Source: Candidatus Sumerlaea chitinivorans
GTDB lineage: Bacteria; Sumerlaeota; Sumerlaeia; Sumerlaeales; Sumerlaeaceae
Assembly: GCA_003290465.1 (NCBI GenBank)
Contig: CP030759.1
Span: 3,103,501-3,167,500 of the forward strand
Direction: 5' to 3'
DNA length: 64,000 bases
Position numbers and translations under genes: made by a program. Within the stretch, counting starts at the first letter, position 1. Every line of letters begins with the position of its first letter. This document shows positions 1-9,493 of this stretch, piece after piece. The notes under the pieces were generated by a model that saw nothing but the letters and a program-made list of their open reading frames with translations, ran no database searches and was not told where the DNA came from.

Positions 1-312
1 CCGCTTTGTTCATCGCTATCCTGGCTTTCGTGTGTACTCTACTCTTTTGGTAGTAAGTTTGGCGGATCCCCCACAAGGATTTTTTGTCCCGAAGATTGCT
101 GCCCGATGGGAGTGAGCGTTCGACAACCCAATTTGGCAGAAAGAACGAGGACGCGATTGGGCAAGTGGCCGAGAATTCGATGTGCCTTAGAACTGGCTGG
201 GGGCCAAATTTCCCATTCCTCCCAACGGGCCTTACGGTTGCTCTTGCTTTTTGAAACTATGTGCCGATTTAGGTTGGCGAGGGTAAGCAAACTCTGTGTG
301 GGAGAAGTTGGG
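1..312. other. Upstream non-coding stretch
   Basis: No convincing gene is visible before the signal peptide of the first CDS. The reading frame of that CDS stays open upstream to about position 106, but those extra residues are basic and irregular, and they precede a good ribosome binding site and signal peptide. I treat them as untranslated leader. The window edge may cut off the real promoter. Confidence 0.5.
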
Positions 313-3300
313 ATGGGTTGCCGCTTCTTGAGTCAACGTTTCTTGGGCATCGTCGCCGCATTTCTCTTTGCGATCGGGGCAAGCTGGGCACGGTCCCCCG
401 AATATCGCGTCATGTGGGTGTCGCGCTTTGAGTGGCCGAACGCTGACGAGGCCACGGCCAAAGCCAACATTGATAACATTATGCAACAGCTTGCCGACAA
501 CGGGTTCAATGCGGTGTTGTTTCAGGTGCGCGGGCAGTGCGACGTGCATTACCCCTCCCCATACGAACCGTGGGCCAGTACTTACGGTTGGACAAATCCC
601 GGGTGGGACCCGTTGGCCTATGCGATCCAAGCTGCCCATGCGCGAGGCTTAGAATTCCACGCTTATATCAACACGCACACACTCGCGCAGCAAATCCCCC
701 CTGCAAACACGACTCCCCAACACCCCTACAATCTCCACGGGCCGAACGTCCCTCTGGAGCAGAGCTGGTTAATTCGCGACACTTCAGGCGCGACGCTTGT
801 CACCGACAATTACTACTGGATCAGTCCTGGGATTCCCGAGGCGAGCTGGTGGGTGCGCCGCGCCATCATGCATGTCGTGGAAAACTACGATGTGGATGGC
901 GTGCACTTTGACCGCATCCGCACGCCGGGCCCGGGTTTTAGCTACGATCCGATAACGGTCGCGCGTTTCAATGGCGAGGGCAACCCCGATAACTTGGCGT
1001 GGGCGGACTTTATGCGCAGTCAGATAACTCGCGATTTGCGCAACATCTATGGGGAGATCCAGTGGAAGAAGAAAAAAGTCAAAGTCTCAGCGGCACCCTT
1101 TGGCATCGTTTATAAGGATGCGACCACCAGCTACCAAGGTACGGGAACCCAGAGCTACCATCAGTGGTATCAGGACAGTTGGGGATGGTTGGCCGCGCAT
1201 GTTATGGATTTTATTGTTCCCCAAATCTATTGGGAAGTGGGGAGTTCTCATCCGTTCGAAGCCCTGCTCAACGACTGGCAGCAGCATCGAGCTGGAAGAT
1301 TCATTGTCGCGGGAAGCACCACAAATGGCGGCACAAAGGCGGCTTCTTCGCTGTTAGCAGAGTATCAGCAGACGGTTCTCCAAAATGCCGCGGGGCACTG
1401 CATATTCTCGGTCAGCTCCATGGGACCCTACTGGAGCACGTTTGCCACAGGGCCGTACGCGCAGCCAGCGGCCATCCCCGATATGCCGTGGAAGAGTGCG
1501 CCGACGACAGGCAACATCGTCGGGTACGTTCGGGACAAGTTTGGCTATCCCGTTCTCGATGCGCGTGTGAAGCGAAGCGGTGATTCTTACACTTATCTCT
1601 CCGCGTTCGATGGATTTTTTGCAATTCTGGAAGTTCCAACGAGCGTGCCCATAACGCTCACCGCCACAAAAGCTGGCAAGGGCAGTGCGGTGCTTAACGG
1701 TATTCAGGTACAAGCCGGCGAGACGACCGTCGTCACGCTCACTCTGAGTTTTCGTACTGCTTCTCTGAGGTTTGATAAATCGCAATACACCTTCCAGGAA
1801 CTGGTTCGCGTCACGTTGGTGGATGATGACCTCTCCGGTGCTGGATCGGTCCCGATTGTTGTGCGCAGTACGAGCGAACCTACGGGCGAAACGGTAATGC
1901 TTGAAGAGGCGACCACTGCGGGAGTTTTCCAAGGCAGTGTTCTCTTGCGGTCGGTCGGGGCGCCTGTCCGGAATGGCGTTCTCCGTGTAGCCGCTGGTGA
2001 CACGATTTCGGCGGAGTACTTCGATCCGGACGATGGCTCCGGAAATCCAACGACTGCAACCGCAACGGCCACAGTGGTAGCCCCTCAAGACATTATTCTC
2101 GAAAGCCGGCGGGCAGATGGAACACTCACCCCATCGCCAGCCTACCAAGAAGTGCCCACGTCTACGAGCGCTTGGGCCAACACCACGGCGAAGAGTCTGG
2201 CGCCCGGGCTTGTCGCGCCGGGCAGCCGATTTGTTGGCACTGGATCCCTGGGGGCGTACGCGGTTTGGCGTCCCAATCTCCCGGTTGACGGCTATTACAA
2301 CGTTTACATCACGCTCGCAAATGCTTCGCGCGGCCCGAACAACTACTCGCCGGGCGCAAGTTTCGAAATGACGCAAGAGGGAGATGCTCCCGTTACAGGG
2401 ACCTTCGACCTCTCCAAGACCAATACTGAGCTCACGGATAAGTGGTACTTGCTTGCCTCAGAGGTGAGCCTTGGTCGAGGCAATTTGAATTCGTTGACCA
2501 TAAGGAATAACAACCCGAACTCCGCTTCTAACCAACGCTTCTGCATGGACGCGGTGAAGTTTGTGTTTGTGCGTGAGCGAGAAGCGAATCTTGGCACCGT
2601 GAGGTTCGACGCGCCCGTTTACCGCGGTGACGCACGGCCACGCATCACGCTCGTGGACGATGGTCTTGCGGGCCAAGGCAATGTGGCTGTAAGCGTCGCG
2701 AGCACCACTGAGCAGACCAGCGAAACCATCCTGTTACCTGAAACGGCCCTCGCAGGAGTTTTTGAAGGTTGGGTGCAGTTAGCGGTGGGTGACCCAAATC
2801 CCGGCGATGGTGTGCTTCAGGTGCACGATGGGGACCAGATCACAGTTGCGTATCTGGATGCGGACAACGGATCTGGTTCTTCGCAACTCATCACCGCCAC
2901 GGCGATGGTGGATGCGCGTCCTCCCCACATTTCAGAGGTTACTGTGGAAATGCTCGACCCCATAACGGCGCGTGTCACCTTCCTCGCGGATGAGCTTAGC
3001 TCAGCGGTAGTGGAGTATGGAACAGCCTGCGGCGAGTTTAGCGGATCGGTCTCAAGCGGGGCATCTGCCTATTCGCACAATGTGCTCTTATCGCCGTTAC
3101 TACCGACTACCACGTACTACTTCCGCATCATCGCGAGCGACGAAGTGCAAAACGTGAGTGTGAGTGACAACGGCGGCGCCTGTTACTCGTTTCACACGCC
3201 CGAACTACCGTTCGGATTAGATGAGCACTTTGATAGTGACCCCGTTGCATGGAACGCCACAGGCCTGTGGCATTTGGTTGGAGTCGGCAATCCGTGTGCG

Positions 3301-6069
3301 ACACCTGCGACGCCGCCCAGAGCATATTACTATGGGCGTGACGACACCTGTACCTATAACACGGGTTCCGTGAATATGGGAACTTTGAGTTCTCCGCCGT
3401 TCGTGGTTCCGCCCCTTGGGGAACTCTCATTTTCCTCGATCGAGAAGACTGAAGGCAACAGCGCGTGGGACACCCGGAAAGTGTTTCTGAATTCGATCTC
3501 AACGGGAGAGCGTGTCTTAGTGCATCAATCCGGCGCGCAGGCCCCGTCATGGACGACGATAGGTCCCATCTCCTTGGAGGATTATGCCGGACAAGTCGTT
3601 TTCCTCGAGTTCGAATTCAATACCGTGGACAGCCTCTTCAACGACTATTTGGGATGGGCTATTGACGACGTGGTTGTCACCAGCGCGGACAAACTGCGGG
3701 TTGAGCCCAGCGAGGATTTCCTCTCTTGGGGCAACGAGGGCGGCCCATTTCATCCTCCAGCCAAAACCTATTGGCTTGCGAACGAGGGCGATGTTGCCGT
3801 GAGCTGGACAACTACCGCGACCGCCAATTGGCTCGCGTTTTCACCCGCAGAAGGGGTTTTGGATCCCGGAGCTTCGACGACGGTGACGGTTCTGCTCGCC
3901 CCCCCTGCAACCGCATTGCCAACAGGGCTCCATGAGGCCACTTTCGCATTTACGAATGTGGCCTCGAATTGGCCACGAGAGCGCTGCGCTGTGCTCCTCA
4001 TTGCGAATCCGCCCGCGGCGCCGTCGGAGCTTACGGTGACCGATCGCACCCGAACCAGCATCTCACTTGCTTGGCTCGACCAAGCCGACGACGAAACGAC
4101 CTACATCGTTGAGCGGGACACCGGCGAGGGTTTTGAGTTGCTGGCTGAACTTCCAGCAAACGCAACGACGTTTACCGACGCAGGATTGTCTCCCGCGACC
4201 TGCGTCCGTTACCGCGTGGCGGCCCAAAATCCCTATGGCAGCTCACCTTATTCAAACGAAGTGGACGCCTGCACTCTACCAGCGATTCCGCAGACACCGA
4301 CAGGTCTGGCTGCGGTAAGTGTCACGCAAACCCAAGTTGTGCTGACTTGGGAGGACAACTCGGACAACGAGACAGGATTCCGAATCCAGCGGGACAGCGG
4401 AAGCGGATTCTCAACCATCGGAGAAGTTTCAGCGGATACGACAAGCTTCACGGATGATGGGCTGGAGCCAGACTCGCTTGTGCGCTACCGTGTGTGTGCC
4501 TTCAACGAAAGTGGAGAATCGCCATACTCGGAGGAGTTGGAGGTTCGGACGTTGCCAAATCCGCCCGCAGCTCCCACCAATTTCAGCGCTCAGGCTCAGC
4601 CCGGCGGTACGGTGCACCTGACCTGGACGGATCAAGCGACAAACGAATCGAATTTCGAACTCGAGTATCGGAACGGCGAGAATTCATTTATGCCGCTTGC
4701 CACGCTGGCAGCCGATTCAACCTCGTGGCACCACGTGGGTGCACCGGGCTCGGCGCGCCTTTGCTACCGCATACGTGCGGTCAATGCTGGAGGTGCCTCG
4801 GATTGGTCGGAAGTTTCATGTGTCGTAACCCCGCAACTCAGTGATTTCGAGACTGGGGCGGAGGGATGGTCACTTGTCGGTGTGCCCGATGCGAACGTTT
4901 GGGGGGATCACGATCCCGCTACGGGTGCATTGCGTCTCACGGCGCGGGCTGCAAACTCTCCGCGCATTCTTGGGTGGCAATCACCGCGGCTTCCGATCTC
5001 CGAAGATCCGGCGACGATCTATCGGTTCAAAGCATTCGTGTATCGAACTGGTCAGACGGATTCGAACGACCAACGCCAAGTTCCCAACCTCCGCCTGCGC
5101 TGTGCTGTGCGCTATTCGATCAATAGTATGCTTGAGCTCTTCTTCCACAACGCGGCTGATCCGGCTTCCGATCCAGATATGCTCGCAAATCTGCCCTCCA
5201 CGGATCCTGCCAATCCGAGCATTTATCGCGTGGATTTGGACTTGGTAGACGTGCCGTACCTGCATCCAAGCATTCATCCTGAAGAAGGTGTTCAGGCGAT
5301 GTTCGAAATGTACGCGCTTGAACCTCAGGAGAATGGCTCCGTTGCACTCACCGAAGCCGTGCTGCTTACGATGCCCGCTCCTTCGGAAGCTGAGCTTCGG
5401 CCTCTCAAAACCTACAAGACCACTTCACGCGACGCGGGAGATTTCAAGAACCCCACCATCCTGCGTTCTACGCTTTACGGCTCAAATCCGTTGCCATTGG
5501 TTTATGCTCGGACGCCTTTGGGCCTTGTTCTGGACACCACGCGGTGTTCCCACCAAGACATAGGCATCGCCGTGGCGGAAATCAGCGCGGGCAACGACCT
5601 GACGAAACGTGTGCGCGTCGAACCGGGAAAAACGTATCGCTTGCGCTGGCATGTCACGAGCCCGCGTGCCACAAACCTGCAAGCTCAGTTGCGCTTGCGG
5701 GCAAGAACTTTGCGTTTTGCCTGGTCCCAGAAATTCGAGTTGGGAGGGGCCTGGCCAACACCGACCTTGCCGGCGCAGACGATTGCGCAGCAAGCTTTGC
5801 CCGGCGTCGGTACCCTAAATCCCGACAAGCGTGGTGATGAGATTCCATCCCTGCGCGATGGTGGATGGTACACCATGTATTTCCATGCGCCGAATGTGGT
5901 GCCCGCGACGCAACCTCCGCCGGGATCGGCATCTTCTTCTCGGCGCGATCTGAAATGCGGTATTGACGTGATTGACACGATCAGTTGCGGCCCCGGAGCT
6001 GCACTCGAAGGTGGCCTCTATATCCTCGATGCTATCGAGATCGCCGACTTTGACATGCTGCCGGATTGA
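313..6069 (+). CDS. Secreted GHL10-type glycoside hydrolase with FN3, golvesin-like and BACON-like modules
   Basis: A secreted protein of about 1918 residues, probably acting on extracellular polysaccharide. The ATG at 313 is chosen because a GGAGAAG ribosome binding site lies just upstream and a classic signal peptide follows (MGCRFLSQRF, then a hydrophobic stretch ending ASWA). Residues about 25-340 match the GHL10/DUF187 family: 'YRVMWVSRFEW' near the N-terminus and 'YDVDGVHFDRIR', a TIM-barrel strand end with the likely acidic active-site residues. After this come a carboxypeptidase-regulatory-like domain ('GYVRDKFGYPVLDARV'), two copies of an about 110-residue beta module ('LVDDDLSGAGSV' and 'LVDDGLAGQGNV') flanking a golvesin-like domain, a MAM/jellyroll-like region, a BACON-like domain, three fibronectin type III domains around residues 1230-1510, and a C-terminal beta-rich region. 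Substrate cannot be read from the sequence. Family assignment is strong for the N-terminal domain and looser for the accessory ones. Confidence 0.85.
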   Translation: MGCRFLSQRFLGIVAAFLFAIGASWARSPEYRVMWVSRFEWPNADEATAKANIDNIMQQLADNGFNAVLFQVRGQCDVHYPSPYEPWASTYGWTNPGWDPLAYAIQAAHARGLEFHAYINTHTLAQQIPPANTTPQHPYNLHGPNVPLEQSWLIRDTSGATLVTDNYYWISPGIPEASWWVRRAIMHVVENYDVDGVHFDRIRTPGPGFSYDPITVARFNGEGNPDNLAWADFMRSQITRDLRNIYGEIQWKKKKVKVSAAPFGIVYKDATTSYQGTGTQSYHQWYQDSWGWLAAHVMDFIVPQIYWEVGSSHPFEALLNDWQQHRAGRFIVAGSTTNGGTKAASSLLAEYQQTVLQNAAGHCIFSVSSMGPYWSTFATGPYAQPAAIPDMPWKSAPTTGNIVGYVRDKFGYPVLDARVKRSGDSYTYLSAFDGFFAILEVPTSVPITLTATKAGKGSAVLNGIQVQAGETTVVTLTLSFRTASLRFDKSQYTFQELVRVTLVDDDLSGAGSVPIVVRSTSEPTGETVMLEEATTAGVFQGSVLLRSVGAPVRNGVLRVAAGDTISAEYFDPDDGSGNPTTATATATVVAPQDIILESRRADGTLTPSPAYQEVPTSTSAWANTTAKSLAPGLVAPGSRFVGTGSLGAYAVWRPNLPVDGYYNVYITLANASRGPNNYSPGASFEMTQEGDAPVTGTFDLSKTNTELTDKWYLLASEVSLGRGNLNSLTIRNNNPNSASNQRFCMDAVKFVFVREREANLGTVRFDAPVYRGDARPRITLVDDGLAGQGNVAVSVASTTEQTSETILLPETALAGVFEGWVQLAVGDPNPGDGVLQVHDGDQITVAYLDADNGSGSSQLITATAMVDARPPHISEVTVEMLDPITARVTFLADELSSAVVEYGTACGEFSGSVSSGASAYSHNVLLSPLLPTTTYYFRIIASDEVQNVSVSDNGGACYSFHTPELPFGLDEHFDSDPVAWNATGLWHLVGVGNPCATPATPPRAYYYGRDDTCTYNTGSVNMGTLSSPPFVVPPLGELSFSSIEKTEGNSAWDTRKVFLNSISTGERVLVHQSGAQAPSWTTIGPISLEDYAGQVVFLEFEFNTVDSLFNDYLGWAIDDVVVTSADKLRVEPSEDFLSWGNEGGPFHPPAKTYWLANEGDVAVSWTTTATANWLAFSPAEGVLDPGASTTVTVLLAPPATALPTGLHEATFAFTNVASNWPRERCAVLLIANPPAAPSELTVTDRTRTSISLAWLDQADDETTYIVERDTGEGFELLAELPANATTFTDAGLSPATCVRYRVAAQNPYGSSPYSNEVDACTLPAIPQTPTGLAAVSVTQTQVVLTWEDNSDNETGFRIQRDSGSGFSTIGEVSADTTSFTDDGLEPDSLVRYRVCAFNESGESPYSEELEVRTLPNPPAAPTNFSAQAQPGGTVHLTWTDQATNESNFELEYRNGENSFMPLATLAADSTSWHHVGAPGSARLCYRIRAVNAGGASDWSEVSCVVTPQLSDFETGAEGWSLVGVPDANVWGDHDPATGALRLTARAANSPRILGWQSPRLPISEDPATIYRFKAFVYRTGQTDSNDQRQVPNLRLRCAVRYSINSMLELFFHNAADPASDPDMLANLPSTDPANPSIYRVDLDLVDVPYLHPSIHPEEGVQAMFEMYALEPQENGSVALTEAVLLTMPAPSEAELRPLKTYKTTSRDAGDFKNPTILRSTLYGSNPLPLVYARTPLGLVLDTTRCSHQDIGIAVAEISAGNDLTKRVRVEPGKTYRLRWHVTSPRATNLQAQLRLRARTLRFAWSQKFELGGAWPTPTLPAQTIAQQALPGVGTLNPDKRGDEIPSLRDGGWYTMYFHAPNVVPATQPPPGSASSSRRDLKCGIDVIDTISCGPGAALEGGLYILDAIEIADFDMLPD

Positions 6070-6327
6070 GAAAGACGGGACTTAATCTTCTATGCCCGCA
6101 CGAGCGCAACGTGAACTCTGGACTTGCGGATCGCGCTGGTGACAGGAGAGTGCCGCTCTCGGGCGAGACAAGACCATAAACACTTTGGATCGCGTCGTGC
6201 GTATCCTTCACCACAAGTTGGCACAGCTTCGTCCCTGTGATGCCTTAGCTGGGGCCAGTGGACTTTCAAGCTTGCGACTATGGCGTGATCCAAACCACTG
6301 TAGGCCTCGAAAACGAGGAAAGGGAGC

Positions 6328-6924
6328 ATGATGAACGCAGACCATGTCGAGCATGTTCGCGCGGTTCTTCGCGAAAGTGCCCAAGTCAAGCTTCGCGCTG
6401 CTGAGCTTTGCGCCGAGGAAATCGCGCGCGGGGCCGAGCTGCTTGCTCAAGCCTACGCCGCAAAGAAAAAGGCCATCGTTTTCGGAAACGGAGGAAGTGC
6501 GGCGGATGCCCAACATTTTGTGGCAGAACTTGTCGGCCGCTTCGTCCACAACCGTGCTGCGTTGCCAGCACTTTCCCTAACTGCAAACCCCTCGACGGTG
6601 ACATGTATTGCAAACGATTTTGGTTACGACGAGCTGTTCGCGCGGCAGTTGGATGCGTATGCGGAACCCGGCGACGTCGCGTTGGGCATCTCGACATCGG
6701 GCAAGAGTGAATCCGTTCTGCGAGCGCTCGCGCGAGCTCGTGAACTCGGCTGCGTGACGATTGGACTCACGGGACGCGACGGTGGGGGCATGCCCGCCTT
6801 GTGCGACGTGTGCGTGGTTGTGCCCAGTGATGCGACCGCACGAATTCAAGAAACGCACATCACAATCCTGCATTTGTGGTGCGAGGCAATTGAAGCACGT
6901 TTGTTCGGGCTGATTTCGCGCTAA
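6328..6924 (+). CDS. gmhA: Phosphoheptose isomerase (SIS domain)
   Basis: A 198-residue sedoheptulose-7-phosphate isomerase, the first step from sedoheptulose 7-phosphate to ADP- or GDP-heptose for surface polysaccharide; cytoplasmic. The length fits the family. The SIS phosphate-binding loop 'FGNGGSAADAQHF' is at residues 52-64, the catalytic glutamate lies in 'AELVGR' (E67), the second phosphate loop is 'ISTSGKSESV' (121-130), and the catalytic histidine sits in 'IQETHITILH' (H182, matching E. coli H180). The ribosome binding site GAGGAAAGGGAG precedes tandem ATG codons at 6328 and 6331, so the start is uncertain by one residue. No other heptose gene lies nearby, so the role in LPS or S-layer glycosylation is inferred from the family. 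Confidence 0.9.
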   Translation: MMNADHVEHVRAVLRESAQVKLRAAELCAEEIARGAELLAQAYAAKKKAIVFGNGGSAADAQHFVAELVGRFVHNRAALPALSLTANPSTVTCIANDFGYDELFARQLDAYAEPGDVALGISTSGKSESVLRALARARELGCVTIGLTGRDGGGMPALCDVCVVVPSDATARIQETHITILHLWCEAIEARLFGLISR

Positions 6925-6970
6925 TATCCTCACAGCTTCTCAGCGACACGGGATTCAAAGTTCCCACTCT

Positions 6971-7002
6971 AGCGGAAGCTCTTGGCTTTAGGGCTTTCCG
7001 CT
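6971..7002. terminator. Possible hairpin between convergent genes
   Basis: AGCGGAAGC at 6971-6979 pairs with GCTTTCCGCT at 6993-7002, with one bulged T. It lies between the convergent gmhA and peptidoglycan-binding genes and touches the stop codon of the latter. No good U-tract follows on either strand, so terminator function is weakly supported. Confidence 0.3.
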
Positions 7003-9221
7003 CAGCGTTTCGCGGTCGTTTTTGAGCGGTTCCCATTTGTTTTGGAAGGGGAGCTCTTGGAGCTGTTCTTTGTCGAGGTGTTTTTATCCGAATCGGGGGA
7101 ACCGCTTTGTGCGAGAGGACCAATTTTCGCCCGTAATGCCTCAGCCGCATCGATGAATTTCTCTTGGCGAGCAAGATCGTTAGGATTGCGTTTTGAGTAC
7201 TCGCATAAGTCTTCCAGTACTTTGATTTCCGATTTGGAGAGTTTCTTGCGCGCCGACTCGTTTCCAAGTACGGACTCGACATATGCTTGCGCGGAGACAA
7301 TCTCGATGCCACGCCGGAAGCCGTCGCCCAGTTTGATGATTCTCTCGTAGCGACCTTTTTCGAAATCCTCTTTCATTGCTTTGAAGCCGGCCTCAACGCG
7401 GGCCACTTGCATTGCGGCAAGCCCTGTTTTGCGCGCGCCCACATTACGTTTGAGCTGCTGATAGGCTTGCTCCACCGCTTCGACTTTCTGCTTCGCCTCT
7501 TCGCGTGGTGTCGGCAGTTGGTTGCTCTTGAGCTCTTGCGCGAGGTCTTTAAGTTTGTCTTCGGGGCTGGGGGTGGGTGTGTTGGTTGTTTGTTCGCGTT
7601 GCAGTTTCTCGGCAAGTAACTGAGCCGCATTGGTATCCTTACCCACACTCTCGATTTGAACTTGAGCTGTCGGCGAAGCAACAGTTACAGGCGCAGATGC
7701 ATAGGTGGAGCCGGCAGCCCCATTTTGCGGCGCGGTTTCGGGGAGGAGCGAGAGCTTGGGAGTCATCTGCTCGTGTGGATTTGGCATTGCCGTGGGGTTG
7801 GCGCTTGCCACTTCGGCTGATACAGGTGCTGGCGTAGCAAGGGGGGCGCCGTCGCTCGCTGCCGAATCTGGGTTTAGCTTAACGACAACCTCTTGAGCAG
7901 ACTCCGGCTGTGCCGGCTGCTCGGCTTTGGCAAGCGTTTGCCCCTTGTCATCGCGCCCAGCAGATGCCACATTCAGTGAGTCAGGCTCTTTCACGGATGG
8001 CGTTTGCCCCTCGGCGGTGTGGGACGCAACCTCCGCGGTCTGAGTGGGTTGGCTCTGCGGTGCGCTTTGGTTGGCCACGTTCGTCGCGTCTGTACCCATT
8101 GCCGGGGTAGCCACCGGAGCGGGGGAGTTCTCTGTCACCGGAGGGGAAACCGCACCCGCCGACGTTTTTGCGGTTCCTGTCGGACTTACTGCTGCAACTG
8201 TTTTTTGCTCTGTCGCGCGTGGCGCGGTGGGTTTCTGCGTCTGCGCTGCAATGGCGGATGGCGGCGTCGGCCCAGTCGCAGGCGACGGCGTGTACCATGC
8301 GAGTGTTCCCTTGAGAGGTGCTTTTTTCAAAACTTTTGACACAGGCGCAACTACGATCAGGTCTTCTTGCGGTGGCGGCGCATTCTTCTTGGAGATCTCG
8401 AAAAGCTTTTCCCACGTAGGCACATCCAGTTTTCCAGTTGGCGAGAGCTTGTGCTTTTTCTGGAAGTTCTTAATTGCCTCAAGCGTTTGTTTGCCGAACT
8501 TGCCGTCGATCTCCCCGTCGTAGACACCGGCAGTGGCGAGGGTTTTTTGCAGGTTCCGAACGGTATCCCGATTGTCAAGCTTTGGCGGCGGACCCGCCTG
8601 CGTACGTGGTTTTCTGCCACGGAGAACGATGAGCTGAGGTTCAGCCAGTGGCGTGGGTTGTGCATTGGTTGCTACGCTCACGGCTGCCACTTTTTCGGCG
8701 GGCTCAGTAGTCGTTGGCCGGGTAGCGGCAAGCTGTTTCTCTCGGACCGCCTCTTCAAGCTTTTGCAAAGTGGTGGCGTCCACCTGTCCTGTGCGGCGCA
8801 GTCCCATTTGCTTTTGGAACTGCTCCAACGCCAGTTCGGTGCGCTGACCGAGCTTTCCGTCCACAGGACCAACCTTGAAGCCAAGTTCGGCAAGTAGTTT
8901 CTGCGCCTGCTCCACCTCTTGCCGATAAGGAATCTCCGGCTTTGGTGTCGGAGTTGGAGTGGGCGTTGGGGTGGGTGCCGCTGGGGTTAAATTGGCTGCC
9001 ACACTGCCCGGAATGGGTAAATTTGCGACCGGACGAGGAAAAGGAACGGTAGCGGGCGTTTTCGCAGGACTTTCCACCTCTTCTCTCGCCGACGCCACGG
9101 GCTGGGATGCCGGCTTGGGATCAGGAGAAATTGGTGTCGTCGCCAACTTAACCAGCGTGACGCTGATGAATCCTACCGCAGCCAAGACACCAACAACCAA
9201 CAACCACCGAATCAGCTTCAT
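7002..9221 (-). CDS. Membrane-anchored protein with two peptidoglycan-binding domains
   Basis: A 739-residue envelope protein of unknown exact role, probably tethering something to the cell wall. One N-terminal transmembrane helix or uncleaved signal anchor (residues about 5-27) is followed by a threonine-proline repeat (about 83-93). Two PG_binding_1 domains follow: residues about 100-157 ('LLAELGFKVGPVDGKLG') and about 217-275 ('LATAGVYDGEIDGKFG'), each with the typical G-x-x-D-G-x-x-G turn. A long Ala/Pro/Thr-rich disordered linker (about 300-560) leads to a charged helical region (about 565-700) and a Ser/Lys/Asn-rich tail. No catalytic domain is visible. The start ATG has AAGGAAG upstream. 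SPOR- or LysM-type alternatives do not fit the motifs. Confidence 0.8.
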   Translation of the reverse strand: MKLIRWLLVVGVLAAVGFISVTLVKLATTPISPDPKPASQPVASAREEVESPAKTPATVPFPRPVANLPIPGSVAANLTPAAPTPTPTPTPTPKPEIPYRQEVEQAQKLLAELGFKVGPVDGKLGQRTELALEQFQKQMGLRRTGQVDATTLQKLEEAVREKQLAATRPTTTEPAEKVAAVSVATNAQPTPLAEPQLIVLRGRKPRTQAGPPPKLDNRDTVRNLQKTLATAGVYDGEIDGKFGKQTLEAIKNFQKKHKLSPTGKLDVPTWEKLFEISKKNAPPPQEDLIVVAPVSKVLKKAPLKGTLAWYTPSPATGPTPPSAIAAQTQKPTAPRATEQKTVAAVSPTGTAKTSAGAVSPPVTENSPAPVATPAMGTDATNVANQSAPQSQPTQTAEVASHTAEGQTPSVKEPDSLNVASAGRDDKGQTLAKAEQPAQPESAQEVVVKLNPDSAASDGAPLATPAPVSAEVASANPTAMPNPHEQMTPKLSLLPETAPQNGAAGSTYASAPVTVASPTAQVQIESVGKDTNAAQLLAEKLQREQTTNTPTPSPEDKLKDLAQELKSNQLPTPREEAKQKVEAVEQAYQQLKRNVGARKTGLAAMQVARVEAGFKAMKEDFEKGRYERIIKLGDGFRRGIEIVSAQAYVESVLGNESARKKLSKSEIKVLEDLCEYSKRNPNDLARQEKFIDAAEALRAKIGPLAQSGSPDSDKNTSTKNSSKSSPSKTNGNRSKTTAKR

Positions 9222-9493
9222 TCCGCCACTTCCTTCGCCAAAAGAGTCCGACTCTGACTCCTATCAACACGAAATTGTCGAATAAATGAGAACATTTTTC
9301 CGCGCAAGAACTTTCGCGGGAAATTTTTCCGCATGAGCAAAGAGTGCATCGTTTACCTAAGGTGAAGAGCTCTGGTTTTGGAAAACAGCGGTCACAACAT
9401 CTGCGCACAAAGGGTGGCCGCTGCTCAAGAGCACACACCTGCTTTCCACTTTGAGCCCATGCCCACTTTCGCAGTATGCCGTGAGCGCAATAG

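Noticed and set aside
1354-2376. 340-codon antisense frame inside the GHL10 gene
   Set aside because: A shadow of the coding strand: very Arg-rich, no motif, no ribosome binding site.
8935-8985. GT-rich tandem-like DNA in the peptidoglycan-binding gene
   Set aside because: It simply encodes the Thr-Pro linker repeat; not a separate repeat element.
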